Under the pieces are notes generated by a model. The model did no database searches. It was not told the origin of the DNA and saw only the letters and a program-made list of their open reading frames with translations. The translations under genes were made by a program, and so were the position numbers. DNA of 60,376 nucleotides from Rahnella ecdela (GTDB taxonomy: Bacteria; Pseudomonadota; Gammaproteobacteria; Enterobacterales; Enterobacteriaceae), in assembly GCF_019049625.1 (NCBI RefSeq), contig NZ_JAFMOY010000108.1:1-60376 (forward strand). The letters run 5' to 3'. This document shows positions 34,749 through 44,043 of this stretch, one piece after another (the stretch's first letter is position 1; every line of letters starts with the position of its first letter).

Positions 34749-35744
34749 ATGTCGGCTGAAACTGCATTTATTTCTCCCCGTCGGCCTAAGGCCAAACCTT
34801 CATGGCACGGGCGGATCACCCGGCGGATACTCACCGGCGTGCTGGTGCTGTGGGCGGCAGTCACGTTGTCGTTCATCAGCGTTTACCTCGCGCCGGGGGA
34901 TATCGTCAGTTTGCTGATGGGCGAACAGGTACACACGCCGGCGATTGAGGCGGCAATTCGCGCCGAATGGGGACTGGATCAGCCGTTGTATCAGCAATAT
35001 CTGCATTATCTGTGGCGCGTGCTGCACGGCGATTTTGGCCGTTCGTACATGCTCAATACTGACGTCAGTTCTCTGGTGTTGTCGCAGCTGTGGCCGACGC
35101 TGAAGCTCACCGGACTGGCGCTGGTGGTCAGTCTGGTGTTTGCCGTGCTGATGGCGGTTACGACCGCGCACCGCCGCTGGGGGCAACGGATTGCCGGTTC
35201 CATAGAGCTGATTCTGGCGTCCACGCCCTCTTTCTGGCTCGGCATCGTGCTGCTGTTTATCTTTAGCTTTACCCTGCGCTGGTTTCCTGTCGCCGGTGAC
35301 CGCAGCTTTTCGTCGCTGGTGCTGCCGGCGTTTTCACTGGGCCTTGCTCAGGGTGCGGTGGTATCGCAGGTACTGCGCCGCGGGCTGGAAGATGCGCTGG
35401 ATGAACCTTTTGTTCTGACTTTGCGCGCCTGGGGTCTGGGCAACACCGTCATACGTTTACGCCACGCGCTGCGCCACGCCGCGCTGCCTGCGGTCACCCT
35501 CACCGGCTGGCTAATTGGCGGCCTGCTCAGCGGCGCGGTGATCACCGAACAGGTATTTGGCCGTCCGGGTCTGGGTAAAATCACCGTGGATGCCGTGCTG
35601 AGTAAGGATTTACCGGTGGTGCTGGCCGTGGCGATTTTCTCGGCGCTGGTGTACGTGGTACTCAGCACGCTGGTGGATATCTTGTACCTGTTTATCGATC
35701 CTCGTCTGCGCGACGCAACCTCCGCCGGAGAAGAAAATTCATGA
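34749..35744 (+). CDS. DppB-type ABC permease
   Basis: This 331-residue inner-membrane permease has about six helices and the DppB/OppB pattern: an N-terminal helix ITRRILTGVLVLWAAVTLSF, the EWGLDQPLYQQY loop, and the coupling EAA-type loop near TLRAWGLGNTVIRLRHALRH. It pairs with the following permease, whose start overlaps its stop. AAGGAG precedes the ATG. Confidence 0.93.
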   Translation: MSAETAFISPRRPKAKPSWHGRITRRILTGVLVLWAAVTLSFISVYLAPGDIVSLLMGEQVHTPAIEAAIRAEWGLDQPLYQQYLHYLWRVLHGDFGRSYMLNTDVSSLVLSQLWPTLKLTGLALVVSLVFAVLMAVTTAHRRWGQRIAGSIELILASTPSFWLGIVLLFIFSFTLRWFPVAGDRSFSSLVLPAFSLGLAQGAVVSQVLRRGLEDALDEPFVLTLRAWGLGNTVIRLRHALRHAALPAVTLTGWLIGGLLSGAVITEQVFGRPGLGKITVDAVLSKDLPVVLAVAIFSALVYVVLSTLVDILYLFIDPRLRDATSAGEENS

Positions 35745-36580
35745 GTCAGACTCTGCTTTGCGGGCGCATTACGCGCCGTTTATCTGCCGGTGTTCTGCTG
35801 GCTGCCGGATTATTGCTTCTGGTTCTGCTGGCGGTTGTCTTCCCGGCTGTGCTCACCCATTACGATCCGCTGAATGCCGATCCGGTCAACGCGCAGCTCG
35901 CGCCTTCCGCCAGTCACTGGCTGGGCACAGATCAGCTGGGCCGCGACGTGCTGTCGCGCATTATTTATGGCAGCCGCTATTCCCTGCTGATAAGCCTCGC
36001 GGCGATGGCAGTGGCGGTGAGTATCGGCAGTCTGCTCGGGTTGCTGGCGGGCTTGTTCAAAGGGCCGCTGGATGAACTCATCAGCCGCGCGGTGGACGTG
36101 GTGTCTGCCTTTCCGGATTTGCTGCTGGCACTGATGCTGATTGCCTTCACCGGCCCCGGCACCACCAATCTTATTTTCGCGCTGGGCGTGGCATCTGTGC
36201 CGCGTTTCACCCGTGTCGTACGGGCGCAGACTTTTGTTGTCATGTCTTCCGGTTATGTCGAACAGGCGCGCACGCTGGGGCTGAAACGTCACGTGCTGGT
36301 CTGGCGACATGTGCTGCCGCACGCCATTGCGCACGTTCCCGCACTGGCGACGCTCGGGCTGGGTACTGCGATTATCGGCACCGCCGGGCTGAGTTTTCTC
36401 GGCATGGGGCCGCAACCGCCGACTGCCGAATGGGGGCTGATGCTGGCCGAAGGCCGTAATTATTTGCGTAATGCCTGGTGGATTGGTGTCTGGCCGGGCA
36501 TGGCGATCACCCTGACCGTGATTTCAGTTAACACCCTCGGGCGTTACTGGCAGGCCACTTTTGAAGGAAAACGTCCATGA
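35741..36580 (+). CDS. DppC-type ABC permease
   Basis: This 279-residue permease has the DppC/OppC N-terminal periplasmic motif HWLGTDQLGRDVLSRIIYGS and the coupling loop EQARTLGLKRHVLVWRHVLP. It overlaps the preceding permease and the following ATPase gene by 4 bases on each side (ATGA), so the operon is tightly coupled. Confidence 0.94.
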   Translation: MSQTLLCGRITRRLSAGVLLAAGLLLLVLLAVVFPAVLTHYDPLNADPVNAQLAPSASHWLGTDQLGRDVLSRIIYGSRYSLLISLAAMAVAVSIGSLLGLLAGLFKGPLDELISRAVDVVSAFPDLLLALMLIAFTGPGTTNLIFALGVASVPRFTRVVRAQTFVVMSSGYVEQARTLGLKRHVLVWRHVLPHAIAHVPALATLGLGTAIIGTAGLSFLGMGPQPPTAEWGLMLAEGRNYLRNAWWIGVWPGMAITLTVISVNTLGRYWQATFEGKRP

Positions 36581-38223
36581 GCGGCGAACTGTTTATTGAT
36601 ATCCAAAACCTGTCGATTTTCTTTCCGTCGGCAGGCGGTGAAAAAGCCGCCGTCAGCGGGCTGAATCTGCAACTGCGTCGCGGGGAATCTGTAGCGTTTG
36701 TCGGGGAGTCCGGCTCAGGAAAAACCGTGACAGCCCGCAGTCTGCTCGGGTTACAGGATGCCAGAGCGCGAATTACTGCCGACCGTTTCGTGATTGGCGG
36801 CGAAGACATGCTCGGCGCAAGCCAGCGACGCTGGCGCAAAATTCGCGGCAGTCAGATTGGCTATGTTTTGCAGGACGCGCTGGTGTCGCTCGATCCGTTG
36901 CGGCAGATCGGACGGCAGCTGCGCGATGCGCTAACCGCCAGCCGTAAAAGGAGTCCTCAGCAACTCAGCGAACAGGTGATTTTCTCACTAAAATCGGTCG
37001 GATTTCCCGATGCGAAAAACCGCCTGAACGCTTATCCCCATCAGCTTTCCGGCGGTTTGCGTCAGCGCGTGCTGATTGCCACCGCACTGGCCGGAAATCC
37101 CGGTTTGCTGATTGCCGATGAGCCAACCACCGCACTGGATATGACGGTGCAAAAACAGATTCTGGACTTGCTGCAACAGCGGCGCGACAACGGTGAAAGT
37201 CTGCTGCTGATAAGCCACGATCTCTCGGTCGTCGGGCAGCTTGCCGACCGTATTCTGGTGATGCATCAGGGCAAAGTGGTCGAAGAAGGCCGTGGCGAAA
37301 AACTGCTGACCGCGCCGGATCATCCGTACACACAACAACTGCTGGCAGCGGTGCCCAGTCCGGCGACGCGTGGCCTGAAGCTTGCCGGCAAGCGTGGCGA
37401 ACCGCTCCCTGCGCGCAATATTTCCATCACAAATCCGGTACTGGAAGCCCGTCATCTCAGTAAGGTATACGCCGGAAAAACCGTGGTGAATCACGTCAGT
37501 CTGCAACTGTTTGCCGGTGAAACGCTGGGAATTGTCGGCGAATCCGGCTCAGGGAAAACCACGCTGGCACGGATGATTCTGGGGCTGACCGAACCGGTAT
37601 CCGGCACTATCGACATCCAGGGTCAACGCTGGAGTCAGGTTCCCGAATCGCAGCGCAGGCTGCAACGCCGTGGTATTCAGCTGATTGCGCAGGATCCGCT
37701 GAGTTCGTTTGATCCGCGTTATAACGTTGAGCGAATCATTGGCGAAAGCCTCGACAGTGCGGGTATTTTTGGCGATGAACGGCGCCACCGCGTCCGTCAG
37801 TTGCTGGATGAAGTGCAGCTGGGCGAAAGTTTTCTGCACCGTTATCCGCGCGAACTGTCCGGCGGTCAGCGGCAGCGCGTGGCGATTGCCCGCGCCTTTG
37901 CGCCGAATCCGGCGTTGCTGGTGGCCGATGAACCGGTAAGTGCGCTGGATGTGTCGATTCAGGCACAGGTGCTGGATTTGCTGGCGAAAATGCAGGCCGA
38001 ACACCGCACCGCGCTGCTATTTATCTCGCACGATTTAGGCGTTGTTCACCATCTGGCCGACCGGGTGATGGTGATGAAAGACGGCAACGTGGTGGAACAC
38101 GGGCAGGTCGATGATGTGTTCCAACGCCCCGCCCATCCGTGGACGCGGCAGTTGATCGAGGCGCTGCCGTCAGTGAGCTTACGTCCGCAAACCTTATGTT
38201 CGCAGACTGCGGCGGCGCTGTAA
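36577..38223 (+). CDS. Fused DppD-DppF-type double ATPase of the ABC transporter
   Basis: This 548-residue protein carries two complete nucleotide-binding domains. Domain 1 (about 1-265) has Walker A GESGSGKT, signature LSGGLRQRV and Walker B LLIADEPT. Domain 2 (about 285-530) has [17 protein letters not shown] and LLVADEPV, followed by an H-loop in each half. It energises import through the two permeases. Its last 30 bases overlap the end of the permease gene on the opposite strand (38194-38223). Confidence 0.94.
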   Translation: MSGELFIDIQNLSIFFPSAGGEKAAVSGLNLQLRRGESVAFVGESGSGKTVTARSLLGLQDARARITADRFVIGGEDMLGASQRRWRKIRGSQIGYVLQDALVSLDPLRQIGRQLRDALTASRKRSPQQLSEQVIFSLKSVGFPDAKNRLNAYPHQLSGGLRQRVLIATALAGNPGLLIADEPTTALDMTVQKQILDLLQQRRDNGESLLLISHDLSVVGQLADRILVMHQGKVVEEGRGEKLLTAPDHPYTQQLLAAVPSPATRGLKLAGKRGEPLPARNISITNPVLEARHLSKVYAGKTVVNHVSLQLFAGETLGIVGESGSGKTTLARMILGLTEPVSGTIDIQGQRWSQVPESQRRLQRRGIQLIAQDPLSSFDPRYNVERIIGESLDSAGIFGDERRHRVRQLLDEVQLGESFLHRYPRELSGGQRQRVAIARAFAPNPALLVADEPVSALDVSIQAQVLDLLAKMQAEHRTALLFISHDLGVVHHLADRVMVMKDGNVVEHGQVDDVFQRPAHPWTRQLIEALPSVSLRPQTLCSQTAAAL

Positions 38224-38886
38224 GGCTTTACCGGCAAGCGCCGCCAGCGATGCGCACAGCAGGTAATACATCAGCCCGACCAGCAGGAAAATTTCCGCCG
38301 GGTAAATCTGTACCCGGTTATTCACCTGCCCGGCTACTGTGGTCAGTTCAGGCACGTTGACGATAAACGCCAGCGACGTATCTTTGACCAGCGAAATCAG
38401 CAACCCGAGATATGACGGCAGCAGATTTGGCCATGCCTGTGGCAACAGCACGAATAACAGCACTTTGCTGTAACTCATCCCCGAAGCAACTCCCGCTTCG
38501 GTTTGCCCGCGTGGCAAGGCTTCCAGCCCGGCCAGCGTCGAATGCATCACCGCCGCCGAGGTAAACCAGGCCAGTGCCAGGATCACCGTCAGCGGTCCGG
38601 GGATCGAGCCGCCAAACACCACCGGCAGCAGGAAATACAGCCAGAAAATCACGAAAATTAGCGGAATGCCGCGGATAAACGATGCCCAGACAAACAGGAT
38701 TTTCCGCGTCCAGCCACCGAAACGCCACGCCAGCGCCGCCATCGTGACACCCAGCAACAACGCCAAAACCCCTGCTGAAGCCGCCATGATCAGGGTGAGT
38801 AATACCCCGCCCGGTTCGCCGTCAGCCAGTCTTCCCCACAGCAGATAGGTGAAGTTATCGTGTAAAACAGACCAATCAAATTCCAT
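38194..38886 (-). CDS. Polar amino-acid ABC permease (second permease)
   Basis: This 230-residue HisM/GlnP-type permease has about five helices and the family coupling region LEALPRGQTEAGVASGMSYS. It overlaps the preceding permease gene by 11 bases and ends inside the last 30 bases of the converging ATPase gene. It forms a heterodimer with the permease at 38876. Confidence 0.92.
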   Translation of the reverse strand: MEFDWSVLHDNFTYLLWGRLADGEPGGVLLTLIMAASAGVLALLLGVTMAALAWRFGGWTRKILFVWASFIRGIPLIFVIFWLYFLLPVVFGGSIPGPLTVILALAWFTSAAVMHSTLAGLEALPRGQTEAGVASGMSYSKVLLFVLLPQAWPNLLPSYLGLLISLVKDTSLAFIVNVPELTTVAGQVNNRVQIYPAEIFLLVGLMYYLLCASLAALAGKALQRRRSLRT

Positions 38887-39649
38887 CGCGTTTTTCCTCC
38901 GTCAGCGCCACCTGCGGCCTGCGCTGCGGTCGCTTCGGACCAAACGCCGTCATCAGCCCACCGAGAATCAGCCCGAGTGCCAGATACAGCAGCGTGCCAA
39001 TCGCAAAACCTTCAAATGCGTGGGCGTTGTAACTTTCAATCTGGCTGACCTGATACGTCAGTTCCGAAAAACCGATGCCGGTCGCCAGCGAAGAAAGCTT
39101 CATAAGATTGAGATACTGACCGGTTATCGGCTGCCATGCGTTGGTCAGCGCCTGTGGTAAAAGGATGGATAGCAACAACTTTTTACGGCTAAACCCCTGC
39201 GAAATCGCTGCTTCCGTCTGGCCTTTGGGCACGGAATTCAGCCCGGCCTGCACTTCTTCCACCAGAAACGCCGCCGTGAACAGCGCGAGTCCCCATGCGG
39301 CACATAAAAACTCCGGCGTCAGCCATGCAATGTTGCCCGGAAACGTCGCCCACGGATGATTGTCGCCGATGTAAAAACGCCAGCTTTGCGGCAGCGCACC
39401 GTACGCGGCAAAATACCAGAACAGCAGCTGAACCAGCAGCGGCGTATTGCGGAAAACCGAAACAAACGCCGCCACCGCACCACGGGCAATGCGTGACGAA
39501 CTCAGGCGCAGCGCAATCAGCAGCACGGTCAGTAACGTGGCAAGGAGCCCCCCCGCAATGCTGACGTACAGCGTGGTGAGAAAGCCGGAGATAATCCATT
39601 GCAGAGGCTGGCCGGTCAGCACCCCAGCCCAGTTGGGATGCCAGATCAT
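38876..39649 (-). CDS. Polar amino-acid ABC permease (first permease)
   Basis: This 257-residue permease is of the same family, with [20 protein letters not shown] and [14 protein letters not shown] near the start and the coupling loop [20 protein letters not shown]. Its ATG overlaps the stop of the ATPase gene by 4 bases, showing translational coupling. Confidence 0.92.
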   Translation of the reverse strand: MIWHPNWAGVLTGQPLQWIISGFLTTLYVSIAGGLLATLLTVLLIALRLSSSRIARGAVAAFVSVFRNTPLLVQLLFWYFAAYGALPQSWRFYIGDNHPWATFPGNIAWLTPEFLCAAWGLALFTAAFLVEEVQAGLNSVPKGQTEAAISQGFSRKKLLLSILLPQALTNAWQPITGQYLNLMKLSSLATGIGFSELTYQVSQIESYNAHAFEGFAIGTLLYLALGLILGGLMTAFGPKRPQRRPQVALTEEKRDGI

Positions 39650-40476
39650 AACCCTGCTCCTGCCTGCGGATGCAGCGGAAACAGGACTTTTTGCAGAAAC
39701 CGCTGCGCACGCGGATGTTGCGGGCGCAGGAAGAAATCTTCCGGCTGCGCCTGTTCAAGAATTTCGCCGCCATCCATGAAAATCACCCGGTCAGCGATTT
39801 CACGGGCAAAACTCATTTCGTGCGTGACCACAATCATGGTGATGCCGCTTTTCGCCAGTTCCTGCATCACCAGCAGGACTTCGCCGATCATTTCCGGATC
39901 CAGCGCAGACGTTGGCTCATCAAACAAAATGATGCCCGGATCTGTCACCAGCGCTCTGGCAATCGCCACTCGCTGCTGCTGACCGCCGGAAAGCTGCTCG
40001 GGATAATGCTGCGCTTTATCGCCCAGACCGACGCGCGCCAGTAATGCCCGCGCCTTTTCCCGCGCTTCACTTTTTTTCCAGCCATGCACTTTAATCAGCG
40101 CCAGACTGACATTGTCCTCAGCGCTGAGATGGGCATAAAGATTGAACTGCTGAAACACAAAACCAATGTGCGTGCGCAGCTGGCGTAATGCTGCGCCTTT
40201 GAGGTTGCTTGTCGGCTGGTTGTTGATCAGAATCTCGCCGTCGCTGACGGATTCCAGCTGATTAATAAGGCGTATCAGCGTCGATTTCCCCGAACCGGAA
40301 GGCCCGCATACTGCCACCACTTCGCCACTGGCCACACGCAAATCAACCCTGCGGATCACCTCATACGGACCAAAGGATTTACTGACCTGACGAAATTCGA
40401 CAGCCGCAGTTTTACCGGCCAATGAATGTGAAAAAACCGCAGACGTCGCTGCGGTTGTGAAAGTGTCTTGCTGCAT
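39646..40476 (-). CDS. Polar amino-acid ABC ATPase (GlnQ-type)
   Basis: This ATPase of about 276 residues shows Walker [10 protein letters not shown], signature LSGGQQQRV, Walker [16 protein letters not shown] and the H-loop VVTHEMSFA. The frame starts at 40482, but AAGG is only 2 bases from that ATG and 8 bases from the ATG at 40476, so the latter is the better start. It follows the binding protein in one operon. Confidence 0.93.
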   Translation of the reverse strand: MQQDTFTTAATSAVFSHSLAGKTAAVEFRQVSKSFGPYEVIRRVDLRVASGEVVAVCGPSGSGKSTLIRLINQLESVSDGEILINNQPTSNLKGAALRQLRTHIGFVFQQFNLYAHLSAEDNVSLALIKVHGWKKSEAREKARALLARVGLGDKAQHYPEQLSGGQQQRVAIARALVTDPGIILFDEPTSALDPEMIGEVLLVMQELAKSGITMIVVTHEMSFAREIADRVIFMDGGEILEQAQPEDFFLRPQHPRAQRFLQKVLFPLHPQAGAGL

Positions 40477-40499
40477 GTGCATTACCTTGCAAAAACAGA

Positions 40500-41327
40500 T
40501 TATTTGGCTTCGATTTTGAAAAGACGCGGCTGCGGAGATTTAGTCTGCGGGCCGAACCAGACGTTATAGATGCTGACCGCCTGCCCGTTTTTCTCCAGAT
40601 TCAGCAGCTCGTCGTTAACCACTTTCAGCAGACCGGTTTCGCCTTTTTTGACGCCCACGCCAATCTCTTCTTTGCTCAGCAATTCCGGCAATACTTTGTA
40701 TTTCGCTTTGTCCGGCGCGCCATCCAGCAGACCGGCCAGAATGGTGCTGTCCTGCGTAATCGCCTGAACATTGCCGTTGCGCAGCGCAGAAAGCGCCAGC
40801 GGAATATCGTCATAAGACAGCACGCGCGATTGCGGGAAGCGGTTATGCAATTCCTGCTCGCCGGTGGTGCCTTTCACCGCGCCAATACGCGCCGTGGCGT
40901 AAGCATCGAGTTTATCCGGCGAATTTGCCGGGACCAGGAACTGCTGACCGGTGACGAAATACGGCACGGAGAAGTCGATGACTTTTGCGCGTTCCGGCGT
41001 AATGGTGATATCAGCCACGATCAGATCCGCTTTGCCGGACTGCAACAACGGAATTCGGTTCGCCGGATTGGTCGGTACCAGCTGCAATTTCACGCCCAGC
41101 GTTTTCGCCAGTGCTTTTGCAAAATCAACGTCATACCCGACGATGTCATGTGTTTTGGCATCCACAGAACCGAATGGCGGATTGGAATCGAAAGTCGCAA
41201 CCTTCACCACACCGGCTTTTTTGATGTCCGCCAGTTGATCAGCGTGCGCGGCGAAAGTGGAGATTGTGCTGAGTGCCAGAAACAGACCCGCAGCAATTTT
41301 GGTTTTATTAACGTTAATGACAGCCAT
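40500..41327 (-). CDS. Polar amino-acid (cystine/S-alkyl-cysteine-type) ABC binding protein
   Basis: This 275-residue family 3 binding protein has a signal peptide ending near AAHA/DQ and the usual [20 protein letters not shown] and [20 protein letters not shown] blocks. It heads a four-gene operon. Family 3 proteins bind polar amino acids. Given the monooxygenase and acetyltransferase nearby, an S-substituted cysteine is a reasonable guess, like the YxeM or Ytm systems of Bacillus. Confidence 0.9.
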   Translation of the reverse strand: MAVINVNKTKIAAGLFLALSTISTFAAHADQLADIKKAGVVKVATFDSNPPFGSVDAKTHDIVGYDVDFAKALAKTLGVKLQLVPTNPANRIPLLQSGKADLIVADITITPERAKVIDFSVPYFVTGQQFLVPANSPDKLDAYATARIGAVKGTTGEQELHNRFPQSRVLSYDDIPLALSALRNGNVQAITQDSTILAGLLDGAPDKAKYKVLPELLSKEEIGVGVKKGETGLLKVVNDELLNLEKNGQAVSIYNVWFGPQTKSPQPRLFKIEAK

Positions 41328-41536
41328 CGTTTTTCCTTATGAATAGTCTTCAGAGGGCTCGCGCCCTAATTTTTCAAAATGGGTGTTCAGAGCAAATACA
41401 GACCTGTTTTTCTGTTGTAAGTCAGAGGATTGCACAGGGGGTTAAGACGGTGCCACTAACAAAAAAGGATATAGATGGCTGATTTAGGCATAAGCAAACG
41501 GGATGGGGTTGGGCAACCATGAGCCGTAAGGTCAAA

Positions 41537-42090
41537 GTCAACACCTTGGGTTGCCACCCAAACTGGCCTTAAGGTCAACACCTTGGGTTGCCACCCAAAC
41601 TGGCCTTAAGAGGCGCCTGTCGCCGCGCCTCTTAAGAATCTCCGGCTCTTTTACTGCGCGCTAACGCTCGCTGGCTATGTTTCAGGCACCACAGCGACAG
41701 GCTGGAAATCTTGCCGCTGCGCGGTGCCTTCATTTCGGGATTGCAGCCTTTAGTCTGCAACCTCTCATTCAGCAAGATTTCTGAAACGCCCGCACGATCT
41801 TAAATTCAAAAACGGAATGGATTTATCTTTTAGATAAGCATATTGGCGTGCTCAAAAATGTCACCGAGTGAACGGTTCGAGACCTGGGGCTCGAAACCTG
41901 AAATTCGGGGATCGCGCAGCGATGACATTTTGCGCCACTCACTGATGTAACAGGACATGTGCCTTTTGCCCGCGATAGCGCGCAGTTAAAAAAGCGCGGA
42001 GTCCAGAGGCCCGCGCGTTACCGGGTCTCTGGTCGGTGTGGGCCGACGCCCACGGTTTTGAAGTTGCAGTTGCAGTTGCAATTGAAGTCA
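41537..42090 (+). repeat. Composite structured repeat, copy 3 (full length)
   Basis: This copy occupies most of the gap 41328-42272. Left end: the 37-bp unit in tandem, hairpin TTGGGT/ACCCAA, linker GGCC, hairpin CTTAAGAGGCG/CGCCTCTTAAG, ACTGCGCGCT. Centre: hairpin TTGCAG-CCTTTAGT-CTGCAA (41741-41760), where copy 1 has TTCGAG-CCTTTGGT-CTCGAA; and GGTTCGAG/CTCGAAACC (41874-41898). Right end: AGCGCGCAGT, an 11-bp hairpin CCAGAGGCCCG/CGGGTCTCTGG (42004-42032), linker, hairpin GTGGGC-CGAC-GCCCAC (42038-42053), then GTTGCA hexamers (42063-42080). Copies 1 and 3 share most of their centre; copies 2 and 3 share an identical 138-bp left end. Confidence 0.88.
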
Positions 42091-42151
42091 AAGGCCGTTC
42101 ACACGCAGCCCAACCTGTAATCCCCTGATTTTCCTAAAATCCCCCTCTTTG

Positions 42152-42165
42152 TACATTCCGTTACA
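42152..42165 (+). promoter_or_regulatory. RstA box upstream of asr
   Basis: TACATTCCGTTACA matches the RstA site TACATNTNGTTACA at all but one defined position. In E. coli RstBA activates asr at low pH through such a site. It lies about 110 bases before the asr start. Confidence 0.8.
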
Positions 42166-42272
42166 CGCCGATACCAATCACTCACGGACAGCGCTGATCG
42201 TCCCGCCTATTATTCTTTCACCGGCCCCGCAGTGGGGTGGACACTTAAACTAAAATTCTTAAGGAATTACAC

Positions 42273-42749
42273 ATGAAAAAAGTATTAGCTCTGGTTGTAG
42301 CCGCTGCAATGGGCCTGTCTTCAGTTGCTTTCGCTGCTGAAACCACTGCAACTCCGGCACCCGCTGCAACAGCAACTACCGCTGCTCCGGCTCATGCAAC
42401 TAAGCATAAAGCACATAAAAAACCTGTGCAGAAAGCTCAGGCTGCCAAGAAACACAAAAAAGCAGCTAAGAAAGCTGCACCAGTAGCTCAGAAAGCTCAG
42501 GCTGCTAAAAAACATGTGAAACACGCTAAGAAAGCTGCACCAGTAGCTCAGAAAGCTCAGGCTGCTAAAAAACACGTGAAACACGCTAAGAAAGCTGCAC
42601 CGGTAGCTCAGAAAGCTCAGGCTGCTAAAAAACACGTGAAACACGCTAAGAAAGCTGCACCAGTAGCTCAGAAAGCGCAGGCTGCTAAAAAACACGTGAA
42701 ACACGCTAAAAAAGCTGCACCAGCTGCAAAAGCAACTCCAGCAGCATAA
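42273..42749 (+). CDS. asr: Asr, acid-shock periplasmic repeat protein
   Basis: This 158-residue precursor has a Sec signal peptide ([20 protein letters not shown]). The mature chain is almost only Ala, Lys, His, Gln, Pro and Val. It contains a 20-residue unit ([20 protein letters not shown]) four times nearly exactly, plus a diverged first copy. Asr is a disordered basic periplasmic chaperone that protects at low pH. AAGGAATTACAC precedes the ATG. The RstA box and the following ydgU and ydgD confirm the identity. It is longer than the 102-residue E. coli protein because of repeat expansion. Confidence 0.95.
   Translation: MKKVLALVVAAAMGLSSVAFAAETTATPAPAATATTAAPAHATKHKAHKKPVQKAQAAKKHKKAAKKAAPVAQKAQAAKKHVKHAKKAAPVAQKAQAAKKHVKHAKKAAPVAQKAQAAKKHVKHAKKAAPVAQKAQAAKKHVKHAKKAAPAAKATPAA
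42481..42720 (+). repeat. 60-bp tandem repeat inside asr (4 copies)
   Basis: Four 60-bp units (starting 42481, 42541, 42601, 42661) differ at only a few bases; a diverged unit precedes at 42421. Such a tract can change copy number in frame by slippage. Confidence 0.96.
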
Positions 42750-42808
42750 GTAGGCAGTAAGAAGTCTTTGTGAGCGTATCTACTCACCATTATCAAGACT
42801 GATGATTT

Positions 42809-42837
42809 AACACCCGGTTCGCCGGGTGTTTTTTTCT
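42809..42837 (+). terminator. Intrinsic terminator after asr
   Basis: AACACCCGG (42809-42817), a TTCG loop, CCGGGTGTT (42822-42830) and a T-run. Confidence 0.94.
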
Positions 42838-42868
42838 CCGGTTCTTTATCTTGAGGTACTGATGGAAG

Positions 42869-42949
42869 ATGCTGCGCCGCTACCTGTTCGAAATCACCCT
42901 GTGCTCTCTGATCCTCTGCGGTCTGATCACCCTGTTCTTCTACTTCTGA
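42869..42949 (+). CDS. ydgU: YdgU-like 26-residue membrane peptide
   Basis: This short frame encodes MLRRYLFEITLCSLILCGLI followed by TLFFYF. It aligns with E. coli YdgU (RY-FE then a hydrophobic LILC-LI core and an aromatic end) and sits in the same place, between asr and ydgD. It is a single-helix inner-membrane small protein of unknown role. GAGG lies 12 bases upstream and GGAAG directly before the ATG, so the ribosome binding site is not ideal. Confidence 0.8.
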   Translation: MLRRYLFEITLCSLILCGLITLFFYF

Positions 42950-43087
42950 AATATCCCGGATGACGTCCGTCATCTCCTCAAAAGATTGAGTTATCAGACA
43001 AATCTATCCAACACGAAAGATAACCGTCTATAATCGTTCCATAATAACTGGTTATCGGGTTCTCCCTGTTTTCAAGGTCAGAATGTT

Positions 43088-43969
43088 ATGCGCATCGCGT
43101 TACCGCTTTTTTTGTGCTTTTTCTGTTTTACCGCCAGTCCTCTTGTTCATGCAGATTCTCCGGATGACGCAGACAGCGACGCACCTTCAATCAGCTTAAA
43201 AGAAAAAACTGCCCTGTTCTTCGGACACGATCAGCGCACTCAGATCGCCGCAGCGGCGCGCTGGCCGTGGCAGGCTATCGGACAGATTGAAACCGAAAGC
43301 GGTAATTTATGTACCGCCACCCTGATTTCCAAACATCTGGTCCTTACTGCCGGTCACTGTGTTCTTGCGCCTCCGGGCAAAATCGACAAAGTGATTGCCC
43401 TGCGTTTTATTTCCCACAATCAAAAATGGCGTTATCAGATAACGGCCCTGCAAACGCTGGTGGATCCCAAACTCGGTAAGAAACTGAAAGCCGATGGCGA
43501 TGGCTGGATTGTTCCGCCGAAAGCGGCTCCGTTCGATTTCGCGCTGGTCCGACTGACGGATGAAAAGCTGGCGTTGCCAATCAAACCCCTGCCATTGTGG
43601 GAAGGTTCACGCGATGACCTGACGGCGGTTCTCAAGCAGGAAGGTCGGAAAGTAACGCAGGCTGGCTATCCGGAAGATCATCTGGACGATTTATACGTGC
43701 ATCAGGATTGTCTGGTGACCGGCTGGGCGCAACCGGGCGTGTTATCACACCGTTGCGACACGCTGCCGGGCGACAGCGGTTCGCCGTTGTTACTGAAAAA
43801 TGCTGACGGCTGGTCGCTGGTGGCGATCCAGAGTTCCGCGCCTGCCGCGCAGGACCGGTATCTGGCCGACAACCGTGCGCTCGCCGTTCCGGCCATTCGC
43901 GACGCCCTGAATACGCTGTCTTCCGGTGTGATCAGCGCCAGTACGCCGGTCAGTGCACCCGCTCAGTAA
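43088..43969 (+). CDS. ydgD: YdgD, exported trypsin-like serine protease
   Basis: This 293-residue S1-type protease has a signal peptide (residues 1-22, cleavage near VHA/DS). The catalytic triad is readable: H90 in LTAGHCV, D150 in FDFALVRL and S230 in GDSGSPLL. E. coli has it directly after asr and ydgU. Substrates are not established. A bidirectional terminator separates it from the converging hrpA. Confidence 0.92.
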   Translation: MRIALPLFLCFFCFTASPLVHADSPDDADSDAPSISLKEKTALFFGHDQRTQIAAAARWPWQAIGQIETESGNLCTATLISKHLVLTAGHCVLAPPGKIDKVIALRFISHNQKWRYQITALQTLVDPKLGKKLKADGDGWIVPPKAAPFDFALVRLTDEKLALPIKPLPLWEGSRDDLTAVLKQEGRKVTQAGYPEDHLDDLYVHQDCLVTGWAQPGVLSHRCDTLPGDSGSPLLLKNADGWSLVAIQSSAPAAQDRYLADNRALAVPAIRDALNTLSSGVISASTPVSAPAQ

Positions 43970-43993
43970 ACCATCAGATCACCGTTTTAAAGC

Positions 43994-44030
43994 ATAAAAA
44001 AACCGCCTTAGTCTAAAGGCGGTTTTTTAG
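43994..44030. terminator. Bidirectional terminator between ydgD and hrpA
   Basis: An A-run then ACCGCCTT, a short loop, AAGGCGGT and a T-run; the symmetrical A and T tracts allow use from both sides. Confidence 0.93.
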
Positions 44031-44043
44031 TTTTCAGAACCCG

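Noticed and set aside
42421-42720. CRISPR-like array from the regular 60-bp spacing
   Set aside because: Units are contiguous without unique spacers, in frame, and encode the Asr repeat.
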